Assembly: GCA_035361955.1 (NCBI GenBank)
Contig: DAOSDC010000004.1
Coordinates: forward strand, 1-64,000
Direction of reading: 5' to 3'
DNA: 64,000 bases
Source of the DNA: UBA6120 sp035361955
GTDB taxonomy: Bacteria; Bacillota_I; Bacilli_A; RFN20; CAG-826
Position numbers and translations under genes: made by a program. Under the pieces are notes generated by a model that ran no database searches, had not been told where the DNA came from, and was given only the letters and a program-made list of their open reading frames with translations. Positions 1 through 8,565 of this stretch are shown here, piece by piece (position 1 is the first letter of the stretch; each line of letters starts with the position of its first letter).

Positions 1-948
1 GGTGGCGGAGAGGCAATAGCTAAATGTTCCCTCATAAATTGCCGTCAATCCTGGTCTAAGATTAACACTCAACAAATCGATACAATAGGCAAAGGCATAC
101 GCTCCAATATGTGTAAGCGTGCTTGGAAAGTCAAAGGAAATCAATGATTGACAATCATGGAAAGCATACGCTCCAATTGATTGAAGACGATCGCTTCCGG
201 AAATAGACTCAAGATTGGTACAACCTTCGAAAGCGCTCGCGCCAATTTCAATAATTGTATTTGGTAAGGCGACCAGCTCAAGCGAAGTGTTGTTTTTGAA
301 AACATCAGGACCGATTTTGGTTATGAGTTTCCCCCGATAATAGGCGGGCAAGTTAACACCTCGCAATGTTCCTGTATAAGCGGACACTTCGTAGTAATTT
401 TCGTATTCAGTCAATGTTATTCCGGGAGGCAGTGTTGGATTTTGGCACGAATAGTTTATGACGACACTGGTGATTGTCACATCGCCGGTGCCACCAGCAT
501 ATATCACATAATAAGGATATTCAGGAAGATAGTAATTAATTGTATTCGAATATAGTTGCGTGATGTTTTCAATCTCTCCGTAATGATTCGCGCCACCAAG
601 ATACAAGCTCCCGCCACTGAATACGGCCTTGAATGATGAAACGTCAGTGATGATGTCAAGGTTAGAAATTTTTCCGCCCGATGAGGCAAGTTTGACATGA
701 GCGGATATCACGTCATCGTCGGCTTGTGTATATGACATCGCGACATGCCCGATTTGATTTGTCGATGAACCAAAACCCTCATCATCAATCACGGGGCCAT
801 TCGATGAACTTAGTGTTAACGAGTACGAGGTGGCATCACCTTCAATGAATGATTGACCCAAAGGCGGTTTTAAAACCGCAAACAGGACAAGTAGTGATAA
901 CGTGGCGATTGATCGACTCAATACCTTGGCCATGCGAATGTGACTCAT
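1..948 (-). CDS. Secreted BspA-type leucine-rich-repeat protein, 3' end beyond window
   Basis: The reading frame is open to the window edge and gives 316 codons. The start at 948 is chosen because AGAGG lies about 7 bases upstream. Residues 1 to about 32 form a signal peptide with a basic start and a hydrophobic core; there is no lipobox. Residues 40-205 are a beta-rich region of unknown type. From about residue 208 five consecutive 23-residue units follow, with the LRR_5/BspA pattern (IGxxAFxxCxxLxSxxxP; for example IGAYAFHDCQSL). This family occurs on the surface of many host- or particle-associated Firmicutes and usually serves binding or adhesion. The C-terminal end, and so any membrane anchor, lies outside the window. 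The family is clear from the sequence; the ligand is unknown. Confidence 0.85.
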   Translation of the reverse strand, partial: MSHIRMAKVLSRSIATLSLLVLFAVLKPPLGQSFIEGDATSYSLTLSSSNGPVIDDEGFGSSTNQIGHVAMSYTQADDDVISAHVKLASSGGKISNLDIITDVSSFKAVFSGGSLYLGGANHYGEIENITQLYSNTINYYLPEYPYYVIYAGGTGDVTITSVVINYSCQNPTLPPGITLTEYENYYEVSAYTGTLRGVNLPAYYRGKLITKIGPDVFKNNTSLELVALPNTIIEIGASAFEGCTNLESISGSDRLQSIGAYAFHDCQSLISFDFPSTLTHIGAYAFAYCIDLLSVNLRPGLTAIYEGTFSYCLSAT

Positions 949-1122
949 AAAAAAACCTCTTCACGTTATCTTGAAAACAAATCAAGCGATACCGATTTCT
1001 TTAAGTTTAGTAGGAAATCATCGCGCAAGCATAGATGATTAAATCAATTTTTTTCAAAAGTTTACTAATTGATACGTCGGTACGGTATTTCTAATGAAAA
1101 ATGCGTGCTAGATGAAGTAATC

Positions 1123-1154
1123 AAAACGCACGCTTTGGTAGCGTGCGTTTTTTT
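1123..1154. terminator. Bidirectional intrinsic terminator
   Basis: A 9-bp GC-rich stem (ACGCACGCT/AGCGTGCGT, loop TTGGT) is extended by an A run and a T run, giving seven T on the plus strand and four on the minus strand. It would end the candidate small RNA on the minus strand. Confidence 0.7.
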
Positions 1155-1300
1155 AGATAATATTTCAAGGAGGGAGGGCGGGAACCGGCGAACTCAAACT
1201 TAATTGACGTGTCTCCGAATCTATAGCTAACCTGCTCGAACTTACGAACTATAAGGAGGGCGACTGATCGAAACGACTGATCGAATTGGTTCCTGCCCTC
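1123..1300 (-). ncRNA. Candidate structured small RNA with C-rich anti-SD-like motifs
   Basis: Seen on the minus strand: a -10 box TATGAT (1307-1312) with a weak -35 TTCCAA 17 bases upstream predicts transcription from about 1300, and a strong hairpin at 1123-1151 would end it after about 178 bases. The 5' arm (1288-1300) can pair over about 12 positions, with one mismatch, with 1175-1186, enclosing the whole RNA. The same GAGGGC can instead pair locally with GCCCTC at 1256-1261. A 10-11 base direct repeat (TCGATCAGTCG) lies in the proximal loop. CCCTCC occurs near both 3' pairing arms and resembles the 16S anti-Shine-Dalgarno sequence, as in C-rich sRNAs of other Firmicutes. I do not recognise it as 6S, SRP, RNase P, tmRNA or T-box RNA. 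It could also be a leader of the LRR gene starting 175 bases downstream. Confidence 0.45.
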
Positions 1301-1306
1301 AATTAC

Positions 1307-1312
1307 ATCATA
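1307..1312 (-). promoter_or_regulatory. -10 box of the candidate small RNA
   Basis: TATGAT on the minus strand, with TTCCAA 17 bases upstream as a poor -35. The predicted start falls on the first base of the GAGGGC pairing arm, which supports the RNA call. Confidence 0.4.
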
Positions 1313-1439
1313 CCTCTTATCGATGTCGATTGGAACATAAGAGCATTGAATAGCGCTTCGAAAAAATAAAAAACACCAACGATTTTGCGTTATCATCTTC
1401 GCAATCGGTTTATACTTTTTTTGATATGGAGGCCGCTCT

Positions 1440-2204
1440 ATGAAACATCGTGAACTTATAATTAAAGACTTAAAGCCGTTTTTTATGGATTTGAATCAAG
1501 TTATCGCCGTTTGGGAAGCCGGTTCCAAAGCCACGGGATTCGTCGATGAATATTCCGACATCGATTTGTATATTACCGTCACTGAGGATGGTGTCGAAGC
1601 GACATTTGATTCGCTCAACCGTTTTTTAGACAAGAAATACGGCATCGTGCGTAAATTTCGCGTGCCCGAACCTAGTTGGCATGGCGCGTCGCAGACGTTT
1701 TATCAACTAAGTTACGGACCGAGTTATTTTTATCTAGACGTGGCCGTGTTCAAATTGTCCAATCCCAACAAATTCATGGAAAAAGATCGTCATGGCGTCG
1801 CCGATGTTTGGTTTGAAAAGCAACAGGTGTATGATGACACTCCGACTCCTCAGGAAGTTGTCATAAAGAAAAACAAAGCTTTTTATCAAAGCATCGTCGC
1901 CAGCGAATTTATTACGATGCTAGAAGTCGAAAAAGCCATCCATCGAAACAACTATTTGGACGCTTATCCGTTTTATTATTCGTTTATCGCTCGTAATGTC
2001 GTTGGATTATTAAACATCATTTATCGACCCGAAAAATATGATTTTGGAATGCGATATATCGCAAGAACTTATTCTAGCGAAGATCAAGAACTGATCAAGA
2101 ATGCGTTTGGTGTCAAGACCATCGATGAAATAAAGCATCACTACGAGTTGCTTAAAAACCGTTACCAACAAGCCAAGCAACAACTACATCATTTGGCTCA
2201 GTGA
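1440..2204 (+). CDS. Nucleotidyltransferase (aminoglycoside adenylyltransferase-like fold)
   Basis: 254 residues. Residues 28-43 carry the polymerase-beta-type nucleotidyltransferase motif GSKATGxxDEYSDIDL, with D40 and D42 as likely metal ligands. The remainder is helical, as in proteins where this domain is followed by a HEPN-like helical bundle. Such proteins transfer a nucleotide to a small molecule, RNA or protein; the substrate cannot be read from the sequence. GGAGG about 9 bases before the ATG supports the start. The gene ends with TGA and the GNAT gene follows after 6 bases, so the two are probably co-transcribed. A drug-resistance role is possible but not shown. Confidence 0.75.
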   Translation: MKHRELIIKDLKPFFMDLNQVIAVWEAGSKATGFVDEYSDIDLYITVTEDGVEATFDSLNRFLDKKYGIVRKFRVPEPSWHGASQTFYQLSYGPSYFYLDVAVFKLSNPNKFMEKDRHGVADVWFEKQQVYDDTPTPQEVVIKKNKAFYQSIVASEFITMLEVEKAIHRNNYLDAYPFYYSFIARNVVGLLNIIYRPEKYDFGMRYIARTYSSEDQELIKNAFGVKTIDEIKHHYELLKNRYQQAKQQLHHLAQ

Positions 2205-2210
2205 ATTAGC

Positions 2211-2741
2211 ATGAATGTGAATAACAAACAAATCGACCTTCAGATTAGACCGCCCGTTAAAGAAGATGCGGCAGCCATTTTGGAATATTTGAGAATCGTC
2301 GGTGGCGAAACCGATAATTTGACGTTTGGTTCCGAAGGTCATCCCAATACCATCGAACAGGAAGAACGTTTTATCGAATCGATTGGCAAAGATCATAGTG
2401 GCATCATGCTGTTAGGTCTATCCAATCGTGAAATTGTCGCCATCGGATCGCTTTTTGGTTCGCCAAGACCCAAACTGCGGCATTCGCTTGAACTCGGTAT
2501 TTCCGTCAAACGCGCCTATTGGCACCAAGGAGTTGGCACCTCGATCATTCTAAAAATGATTGAATGGGCGCGACAACAAGATCACATTATTCAAATAACG
2601 TTAAGCGTCGTGTATGACAACTTTAGCGCGATTGCGCTTTATCACAAACTAGGATTCATAGATACCGGAAGACACGCACGGCAAATCAAGGTCAATGGTG
2701 AATATAAAGACACGATTATCATGGTGTTGCCGCTTAAATAA
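2211..2741 (+). CDS. GNAT-family N-acetyltransferase
   Basis: 176 residues, the usual size for a single GNAT domain. The acetyl-CoA pyrophosphate loop is HQGVGT at 105-110, followed by the typical helix and by NFSAIALYHKLGF, the conserved C-terminal GNAT segment. It resembles the RimJ/RimL/SpeG-like group that acetylates protein termini, antibiotics or polyamines; the acceptor is unknown. No clear ribosome site precedes the ATG, which follows the preceding stop by 6 bases, so translational coupling is likely. Its stop codon directly abuts the stop codon of the convergent helicase gene. Confidence 0.85.
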   Translation: MNVNNKQIDLQIRPPVKEDAAAILEYLRIVGGETDNLTFGSEGHPNTIEQEERFIESIGKDHSGIMLLGLSNREIVAIGSLFGSPRPKLRHSLELGISVKRAYWHQGVGTSIILKMIEWARQQDHIIQITLSVVYDNFSAIALYHKLGFIDTGRHARQIKVNGEYKDTIIMVLPLK

Positions 2742-4016
2742 TTAGCGACGACGCCGGCGACCGCCGCTTCGACGCGACCAGCTGCTAGGAAGATTCATGC
2801 GCGGGGCCGAGCTTGGTTGTTGCGGTTTCTTTTCATTACTCTTAGGCGAATGGCCTTGTTTGTTTTCGCTTATAGGAAGCTTGAATGAAGCGAGGGCCGG
2901 GTAATTGTTATTGACAGGTATTTTCATGCCGATATACCATTGAATATCGCTTAATAAGCCAATTTCTTCTTCAGCACAGAAACTGATGACTGTGCCTGAA
3001 AAACCAGCGCGACCAGTTCGGCCCATTCTGTGTAAATAAGTTTCCGGAACTTCGGGGAGTTCGTAGTTTAATACATGTGATAACTGGTCAATATCAATGC
3101 CTCGGGCGGCGATGTCAGTCGCCACTAGGATTCTTAATTTCTTATTTTTAAAGTTATTGAGCGCTTGGATGCGGGCCGGTTGCGATTTGTTGCCATGGAT
3201 GACACCAACGCCGTGTCCGCCTTCTTGAAGTTTTTGTGCTAATTTGTTGGCGCCATGTTTCGTGCGGGTAAACACCAATAACGATTTGATGTTTTTATCG
3301 TTGAGCAAATCAAGCAGTAATTCGACTTTGAGTCTTTTATCGACGAAATACAGCGATTGTTCAATCGTTTCTAATGGTTGTTCGACTGGAGTAACCGCAA
3401 TCCTAACAGGATTGTTTAATAGCGTTTTCGCCAACGCTTCGATTTCCTCAGGCATCGTGGCCGAGAACATCATCGTTTGGCGTTTGTGCGGTAGTTTGGC
3501 GATGACGCGTTTAATATCGCGCAAAAAGCCCATGTCCAGCATTTGATCAGCTTCATCGAGGATAAATACTTCGATTTGTCCAATATCGACGACGCCCATC
3601 TCGACTAAATCGAGCAATCGACCAGGTGTCGCAATCAAAATATCGCAACGAGATTTAAGGTTGTGGATTTGTGGCGCTTTGGATACACCACCGAAAACGA
3701 CGGTCGAGCGGATGCCAAGGTTAGCACCATACGTTTTAAACGAATCGCCGATTTGCGCGGCCAACTCTCTTGTAGGAGCCAAAATAAGCGCTCGTACATG
3801 GTGCGGACCGCTTAATTTGTTCGTGTAGAGGCGCTGCAAAGTCGGAATCGCAAATGCCGCGGTTTTACCAGTGCCTGTTTGAGCACTGCCCAAAATATCG
3901 CGACCTTCCATTAATATGGGAATCGCTTGGACTTGGATGTCGGTTGGTTCGACATATCCTTCCTTGATCAGAGCCCTTAAGATCGGCTCAATAATTTGTA
4001 GTTGTTCGAATGTCAT
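2742..4016 (-). CDS. DEAD-box ATP-dependent RNA helicase
   Basis: 424 residues with all core motifs in order: AQTGTGKT (45-52), PTRELA (81-86), DEAD (154-157), SAT (185-187) and HRMGRTGRAG near 330-340. The tail after about 370 is low-complexity and ends in an Arg/Gly-rich stretch, which in RhlE/CshA-type enzymes helps bind RNA. It unwinds RNA duplexes in the cytoplasm, typically during ribosome assembly, mRNA decay or cold adaptation. AAGGA precedes the ATG, and an extended -10 (TGnTATGAT) lies about 80 bases upstream. The subfamily (RhlE versus CshA/CshB) is not settled. Confidence 0.95.
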   Translation of the reverse strand: MTFEQLQIIEPILRALIKEGYVEPTDIQVQAIPILMEGRDILGSAQTGTGKTAAFAIPTLQRLYTNKLSGPHHVRALILAPTRELAAQIGDSFKTYGANLGIRSTVVFGGVSKAPQIHNLKSRCDILIATPGRLLDLVEMGVVDIGQIEVFILDEADQMLDMGFLRDIKRVIAKLPHKRQTMMFSATMPEEIEALAKTLLNNPVRIAVTPVEQPLETIEQSLYFVDKRLKVELLLDLLNDKNIKSLLVFTRTKHGANKLAQKLQEGGHGVGVIHGNKSQPARIQALNNFKNKKLRILVATDIAARGIDIDQLSHVLNYELPEVPETYLHRMGRTGRAGFSGTVISFCAEEEIGLLSDIQWYIGMKIPVNNNYPALASFKLPISENKQGHSPKSNEKKPQQPSSAPRMNLPSSWSRRSGGRRRRR

Positions 4017-4093
4017 GAAATATTCCTTACGCCAATTATCTAATTTAGCGAGGAACCTTCCGGATACTAATATTGATAGACTTGGACCGTGTA

Positions 4094-4102
4094 ATCATAG
4101 CA
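4094..4102 (-). promoter_or_regulatory. Extended -10 promoter of the DEAD-box helicase gene
   Basis: The minus strand reads TG-C-TATGAT, an extended -10 element, leaving a leader of about 70 bases. No good -35 is visible. The leader holds a GGAAGGTTCC palindrome. Confidence 0.4.
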
Positions 4103-4168
4103 CACAATATGACCAATATCTAAAAAGAATGATATGAAATATCACTCATTTATATGATCATGAGAATA

Positions 4169-5905
4169 TCAAAGTATCCTTTTTAGTTGCTCGGGCTTTA
4201 TTTTGATTTTTCGGTCTTGTGTCAGCAAGCCATTCGTTTCTTGGTAGACGTCACTTAACTGCGTGATGCAATAACCGACGAACGAACCATTTTCATTAAT
4301 CGCTTCGATTTGCCCTTGAAGTTTTTTCATAAAACCGGACACACCATTAGCGGGTTTTCCATAACCCCAGCCTTCGTCGGTGCTCGTATCGATAGCGATG
4401 CCGGCAAACTCTGAAAAAACGATTGGTTCGCCACGATACTTGAATCCATCGGCGTAACACATTCGATTAGCGTTGGCTTTGGCATTTCCGGTCGTGGTCA
4501 GTCGATGTCGCAAGTCTTGATATGTCGCTAGTAAGTCCTGTTTGCTTTCTTGATAGTTATGAACCGTTAATAGGTCGCTAATCGTATGCTCCCAGCCATC
4601 GTTACTAATGACGAATCGGGATGGGTCGAGACGTTTCGCTTCTTGATAAAGATGGGTGCTCATCAACTGCTGTTCAACAGCGGTTTTGATATCGTGAACG
4701 CCCCATGACTCGTTATAGCATACATAAGCCATCAACGAAGGATGCGAGATGTGTTGTGCAATGATACGTCGCCATTGGGCGGTGATCACATCGCGCATGC
4801 TCGGGTCGAATTTGTGAGGTGAGGGAAGTTCTAACCAGTTAAGCAAGCCATCGCGGTCCGCGAGGTAATAGAACAGACTTCCTTCGACTTTTTCATGCTT
4901 GCGGACACCATTAAAACCCGCGGTCTTTAGATAGGAAATGTCGGTCATGAAATCGTCGCAGGTACCAGTTAGATCTCCTCCGGGGAAATAGCCTTGATCG
5001 AGAACAAATTTTAAATATATCGTTTCATCATTCAAAAGGATTTTTTGATTGCGTTTTGATGGAGAATTAATGCCAAAATATGACAAAACACAATCGAGTT
5101 CTTTGTCACCTTCTTCAATCGTGAAGACAAGGTCGTATAAATGGGGTGTTTCGGGACTCCACAAGTGCATTGGCAGTGTAATATCGACTGCAAAACTCGG
5201 CTCTTCGTTAGCAATCGCCACTTTTTTTGTGAATGATGGCGTTCCTTTAAAAGAGGCGTGAATAGTCAGGTTTTTACCGCTTGATTGTTGAGAAACCAAG
5301 CCTTTAACGAAAAGCTTTTGATCAGTAAAGGAAGCCCTTGTTTCAATGCTTTTTAGATAAGATGGATTAACGCTTTCGAGCCAGACATCGCCGTATATTC
5401 CGGATGTTCCATGATAGAAGCATTCAAAAGGTTTTTCTTTCCACGTTTGCTTACCGCGTAGTTGTCGCGGATCTTTACTATCGAACACCCGAATAACAAG
5501 CTCGTTATTTCCTATGCGAAGTTGTGCATTTACTTCAAAACTGAATTCATCATATCCACCCGTGTGTTCGCCCACAAGCATCCCATTTAACCAAACGATT
5601 GTGTGATAGTCACTGCGTTCGATGTGAAGAATTAAGATATTTTGTTTCGTTAAACATTCGAAAGATTTACGGTACCACATGACGTTGTGTTCCGACTTAT
5701 CGATAATGCCACTTTTATCCGATTCATAAGCATAAGGAACATTAATCAAGAGAGTTGATGTGGGAAACGATTCGTAGAATTTTTTCGCGATGCCGATGTC
5801 GGCATCATCAAATAAAAAATCCCACGCACCATTCAACGTTTGCCAATCGGGGCGAAAGAAGCGTGGATTTGGATGGCCGGGCCGATAACTTTTTGTGTCG
5901 TTCAT
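4169..5905 (-). CDS. Glycoside hydrolase family 2 enzyme
   Basis: 578 residues with the GH2 order: an N-terminal sugar-binding jelly roll (about 15-180), an Ig-like domain (about 185-280) and a TIM barrel (about 285-578). The catalytic acid/base is E399 in YNESWG and the nucleophile is E499 in FSEFAG. The length and these motifs fit the shorter beta-glucuronidase/beta-galactosidase/beta-mannosidase-like members; the substrate cannot be chosen from sequence alone. There is no signal peptide, so it probably acts in the cytoplasm on imported oligosaccharides. No good ribosome site precedes the ATG at 5905. It lies next to the ArsR-type regulator and the GH43/ABC operon and probably shares their substrate. 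Confidence 0.85.
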   Translation of the reverse strand: MNDTKSYRPGHPNPRFFRPDWQTLNGAWDFLFDDADIGIAKKFYESFPTSTLLINVPYAYESDKSGIIDKSEHNVMWYRKSFECLTKQNILILHIERSDYHTIVWLNGMLVGEHTGGYDEFSFEVNAQLRIGNNELVIRVFDSKDPRQLRGKQTWKEKPFECFYHGTSGIYGDVWLESVNPSYLKSIETRASFTDQKLFVKGLVSQQSSGKNLTIHASFKGTPSFTKKVAIANEEPSFAVDITLPMHLWSPETPHLYDLVFTIEEGDKELDCVLSYFGINSPSKRNQKILLNDETIYLKFVLDQGYFPGGDLTGTCDDFMTDISYLKTAGFNGVRKHEKVEGSLFYYLADRDGLLNWLELPSPHKFDPSMRDVITAQWRRIIAQHISHPSLMAYVCYNESWGVHDIKTAVEQQLMSTHLYQEAKRLDPSRFVISNDGWEHTISDLLTVHNYQESKQDLLATYQDLRHRLTTTGNAKANANRMCYADGFKYRGEPIVFSEFAGIAIDTSTDEGWGYGKPANGVSGFMKKLQGQIEAINENGSFVGYCITQLSDVYQETNGLLTQDRKIKIKPEQLKRIL

Positions 5906-6066
5906 ATAAACCGTTTTGTCATATTGTTAAATCGTAATTTCAAAATCAATTTCCCGTCTGGGGGTAAGGTTAGACATACTTTAGCATGGCGAAACGAGCA
6001 AATTCCATATGAAAAAACTAATCGACTTGGGTGGTACATAAGTACCAAAAAATTTATCTTTTCGCG

Positions 6067-6996
6067 TTAAATCTTGCGTTCGTAGGCAATATGAACGTTG
6101 ATGTCTTGAGGATAGTCGCCAAATTCTTTTCCGAAGATATTGATGCCTCCAACATACTTAGCGTCGTCTTTCACGGCAATCTTTAGTTTCATGACGAATT
6201 TGTTTTCCAAAGGCAAATCTTTCAGCGTGGTCTGGCCAACCCTTTCGCCATTGAGATAAGTTCCTTCTTTATCTACTTTTAGTGTGACCAGGATGCCGTA
6301 TTGCGAGGAATTGTTACCCCAAAAGGCGGGAGTGTAAATGCCGCGTCGATCACCGTAATCACCCAATGACAAATAAGTCGCGAGTTCAACATCGCATAAG
6401 CTAAACGTGATGTTGCTTCTCCATGAGTTGTTGTAGTTGGGACATTCGGAGCATATTTCCATTGATATCGTGATTGAACTCATATGCGCGGCATCTTGGT
6501 TTTCAAGTGGAATCGGAAAAACGATGTAGCCTTTGTAAAACGAAATGAGCTGTGCCTTAAGGCGATTTGGATGTGAAAAAGAGCTTAAATCATCAAGGGG
6601 ATGGATGATGCCATCTTTTGTGCAAATCGCGCAAGGCGGCGTTATATTGAATTCGGTGAAACTTCCAAGCGGTAGTTTCACGTAATTAGTAAATCGATCG
6701 ATGTTGGTGCCTTCGGTAAAGTAGATGGCGACCGACTCGCATTCAAACGAGATGTTTTTTTCATTTCCTTTTTTCGAAGGGTTGGGAATTGCTTTAATGA
6801 GATTGGCATCACGCAAAATTTTAACGTGGAAAGCAGCGGTCGACATTGGAATATTGAGCTCGCGCGCCAACTCCAAAAGCGAATACGACTTTTCCACGAT
6901 TAGTCGCAAGATTTTTCGACGGGTTGCACTCGACAACGAATTGCCAAGATGCTCGAGCCGATCGTCGTCGTCTAACGTTAGACTGTCTCTACGCAT
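6067..6996 (-). CDS. ArsR-type winged-helix transcriptional regulator with large C-terminal domain
   Basis: 309 residues. Residues about 10-75 form a winged helix-turn-helix of the ArsR/HTH_20 type (LSSATRRKILRLI, then a recognition helix near MSTAAFHVKIL). The remaining 230 residues are beta-rich and include two Cys pairs (CAIC and CSEC), possibly a metal or structural site. Plain ArsR repressors are about 100 residues; longer forms with effector domains are common beside sugar-utilisation genes. It is divergent from the sugar-binding lipoprotein at 7191, and an inverted repeat (7045-7062) lies between them, so it probably controls the 7191-18159 operon and perhaps the GH2 gene. The effector is unknown. 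Confidence 0.75.
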   Translation of the reverse strand: MRRDSLTLDDDDRLEHLGNSLSSATRRKILRLIVEKSYSLLELARELNIPMSTAAFHVKILRDANLIKAIPNPSKKGNEKNISFECESVAIYFTEGTNIDRFTNYVKLPLGSFTEFNITPPCAICTKDGIIHPLDDLSSFSHPNRLKAQLISFYKGYIVFPIPLENQDAAHMSSITISMEICSECPNYNNSWRSNITFSLCDVELATYLSLGDYGDRRGIYTPAFWGNNSSQYGILVTLKVDKEGTYLNGERVGQTTLKDLPLENKFVMKLKIAVKDDAKYVGGINIFGKEFGDYPQDINVHIAYERKI

Positions 6997-7044
6997 ATGT
7001 CCTCACTTTTTAATATATCGAGGCTGACATAAAACACAAGTGAT

Positions 7045-7062
7045 ATTCGAAAAAATTCGAAT
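7045..7062. promoter_or_regulatory. Inverted repeat, candidate operator of the ArsR-type regulator
   Basis: ATTCGAA-N4-TTCGAAT is a perfect 7-bp inverted repeat in the divergent intergenic region, 49 bases upstream of the regulator start. The position suits autoregulation; the binding protein is inferred. Confidence 0.4.
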
Positions 7063-7104
7063 TAATATCGCATATTTCAAAATTATCAAAATCTGTTGTT
7101 TTAG

Positions 7105-7127
7105 TGTAAGCGCATACATTATATAAT
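7105..7127 (+). promoter_or_regulatory. cre-like site and -10 box of the GH43/ABC operon
   Basis: TGTAAGCGCATACA (7105-7118) fits the CcpA catabolite-response consensus, and TATAAT follows at 7122-7127. The cre box would lie between -35 and -10, so binding should block transcription when preferred sugars are present. A weak TTGTTT lies 20 bases before the -10. Confidence 0.55.
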
Positions 7128-7190
7128 GAAGCCGAAAGAAAAGAATTCGCGTTTTTTAATGCGTACTTACATAGTAAAAGGAGCGACAAC

Positions 7191-8543
7191 ATGAAGAATA
7201 AACTAATATTTGCGTTAATGGTGACCTCAATGGTTACTTTAGCCGCCTGCACGTCCACAAGTGAGGGTTCAATTAGTGGATCAACTTCTCAAGCAACGAC
7301 ATCCATCGAATTTTTTGGTTGGGGCAGCGCGGAAGAACAAGAGAACTTTCAAGCGTTGGTCGACTCATTCATGGTCGAATACCCCCACATCCAAGTTATT
7401 TATAACGCCACTTCCTCGGATTCATACATGACAACCTTGAAAAACAGAGGGTCATCACTACCAGATGTTTTTTACATGCCGGACTATGAATTCATGCAAT
7501 GGGCCGATTCGGGTCGTCTCTATGATATGTCCAATGACGTGACCCAAGATGAACTCGATTCTGTGTGGGCGCTTTCCACCGATATGTACCGTTATGACCG
7601 TTCCTCAAGTATGTTAGGAACCGGACCATTGTTCGCGCTTCCGAAAGATTTAGGACCATATTTGCTCGTCTATAATAAGACGCTCTTAAATCAAATTATC
7701 AGTGATAAAAGCTTATCGATTGGACTCCCAAGTCCGACCACGCCGATGACCTGGACGGCATTTCGCGATTATTTAAAGGCCATCAAGATTCCCAATGTGT
7801 TTGGCATCGGTTCTTATGAGATGATGCACGCCGTCTACTCGAATAACGCCGACTATTGGGATGCAACGGTAACCACCCAAACGATTACCGATCCAAACTT
7901 CATTCAAGCATTCCAATTCATCGCCGACTTGCATCTAGTCGATGGCGTCATGCCATCCCCGAGTCAACAAAACTCCATGAATGCTTATCAACGTTTCTTA
8001 AACTCCGGCGCCGTATTCGCTTGGATGGGTGCTTGGGACATGAAGGCGTTTTGGAATACGACTAGTTTCGATTTTGACGTGATACCGACTCCAGTCGGAC
8101 CGGCCGCTGGTGCCAAATCGACGAGCTGGGTTGGTAGCGTCGGTTACGCCGTCTCTAACAATTCCACCAAAAAAGCCGCAGCGATGACACTGGCCAAATA
8201 TTTGGCTTTCAACGAAGAAGCCGCGATTTTGAATTACCAACTTGGACAAGCGATGCCCAACGTTAAAACAATCGCCGAAGGAGCATGGCTCGATGAGGAA
8301 GGACTATCTGGTCGCAGCCTGATGCCCGCCAACAAACAATTATTCATCGACACCGTCAATCAAACGACGCTAATCGGGGGCAAAAACCGCGCTCGGTATT
8401 ATTTATACGACAACACGGCAATCGATGATTTGGAAGATTCGCTGGAACCGGTCTTTGCCGGCACGCAAACGGCACAACAATTCTTGACAGCATATGCCGC
8501 TAGTTTCCAAGCAGACCTTGACGATAACCGCTCGTACCTTTAG
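7191..8543 (+). CDS. ABC transporter sugar-binding lipoprotein
   Basis: 450 residues. A signal peptide ends in the lipobox LAAC (C20), followed by a short Ser/Thr linker and an extracellular solute-binding protein family 1 domain (opening IEFFGWGSAEEQENFQALV). Length and fold fit importers of oligosaccharides. AAGGAG precedes the ATG by about 8 bases. Two permeases follow at 22 and 3 bases, so this lipoprotein gives the importer its specificity. No ATPase is encoded in this operon; a shared MsmX-type ATPase elsewhere in the genome is the usual solution. The ligand is probably an oligosaccharide released by the GH43-like enzymes of the operon. Confidence 0.9.
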   Translation: MKNKLIFALMVTSMVTLAACTSTSEGSISGSTSQATTSIEFFGWGSAEEQENFQALVDSFMVEYPHIQVIYNATSSDSYMTTLKNRGSSLPDVFYMPDYEFMQWADSGRLYDMSNDVTQDELDSVWALSTDMYRYDRSSSMLGTGPLFALPKDLGPYLLVYNKTLLNQIISDKSLSIGLPSPTTPMTWTAFRDYLKAIKIPNVFGIGSYEMMHAVYSNNADYWDATVTTQTITDPNFIQAFQFIADLHLVDGVMPSPSQQNSMNAYQRFLNSGAVFAWMGAWDMKAFWNTTSFDFDVIPTPVGPAAGAKSTSWVGSVGYAVSNNSTKKAAAMTLAKYLAFNEEAAILNYQLGQAMPNVKTIAEGAWLDEEGLSGRSLMPANKQLFIDTVNQTTLIGGKNRARYYLYDNTAIDDLEDSLEPVFAGTQTAQQFLTAYAASFQADLDDNRSYL

Positions 8544-8565
8544 TTAAACGAAAGGAAGTTGTTCG

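Noticed and set aside
1160..1300. tRNA, tmRNA, 6S or SRP RNA
   Set aside because: No cloverleaf, no CCA-type end, no conserved SRP tetraloop region and no RNase P core was found.
1125..1440. T-box or riboswitch leader of the nucleotidyltransferase gene on the plus strand
   Set aside because: The terminator comes before the structured part on this strand, no T-box bulge or specifier pattern was found, and the minus strand has the better promoter-to-terminator order.
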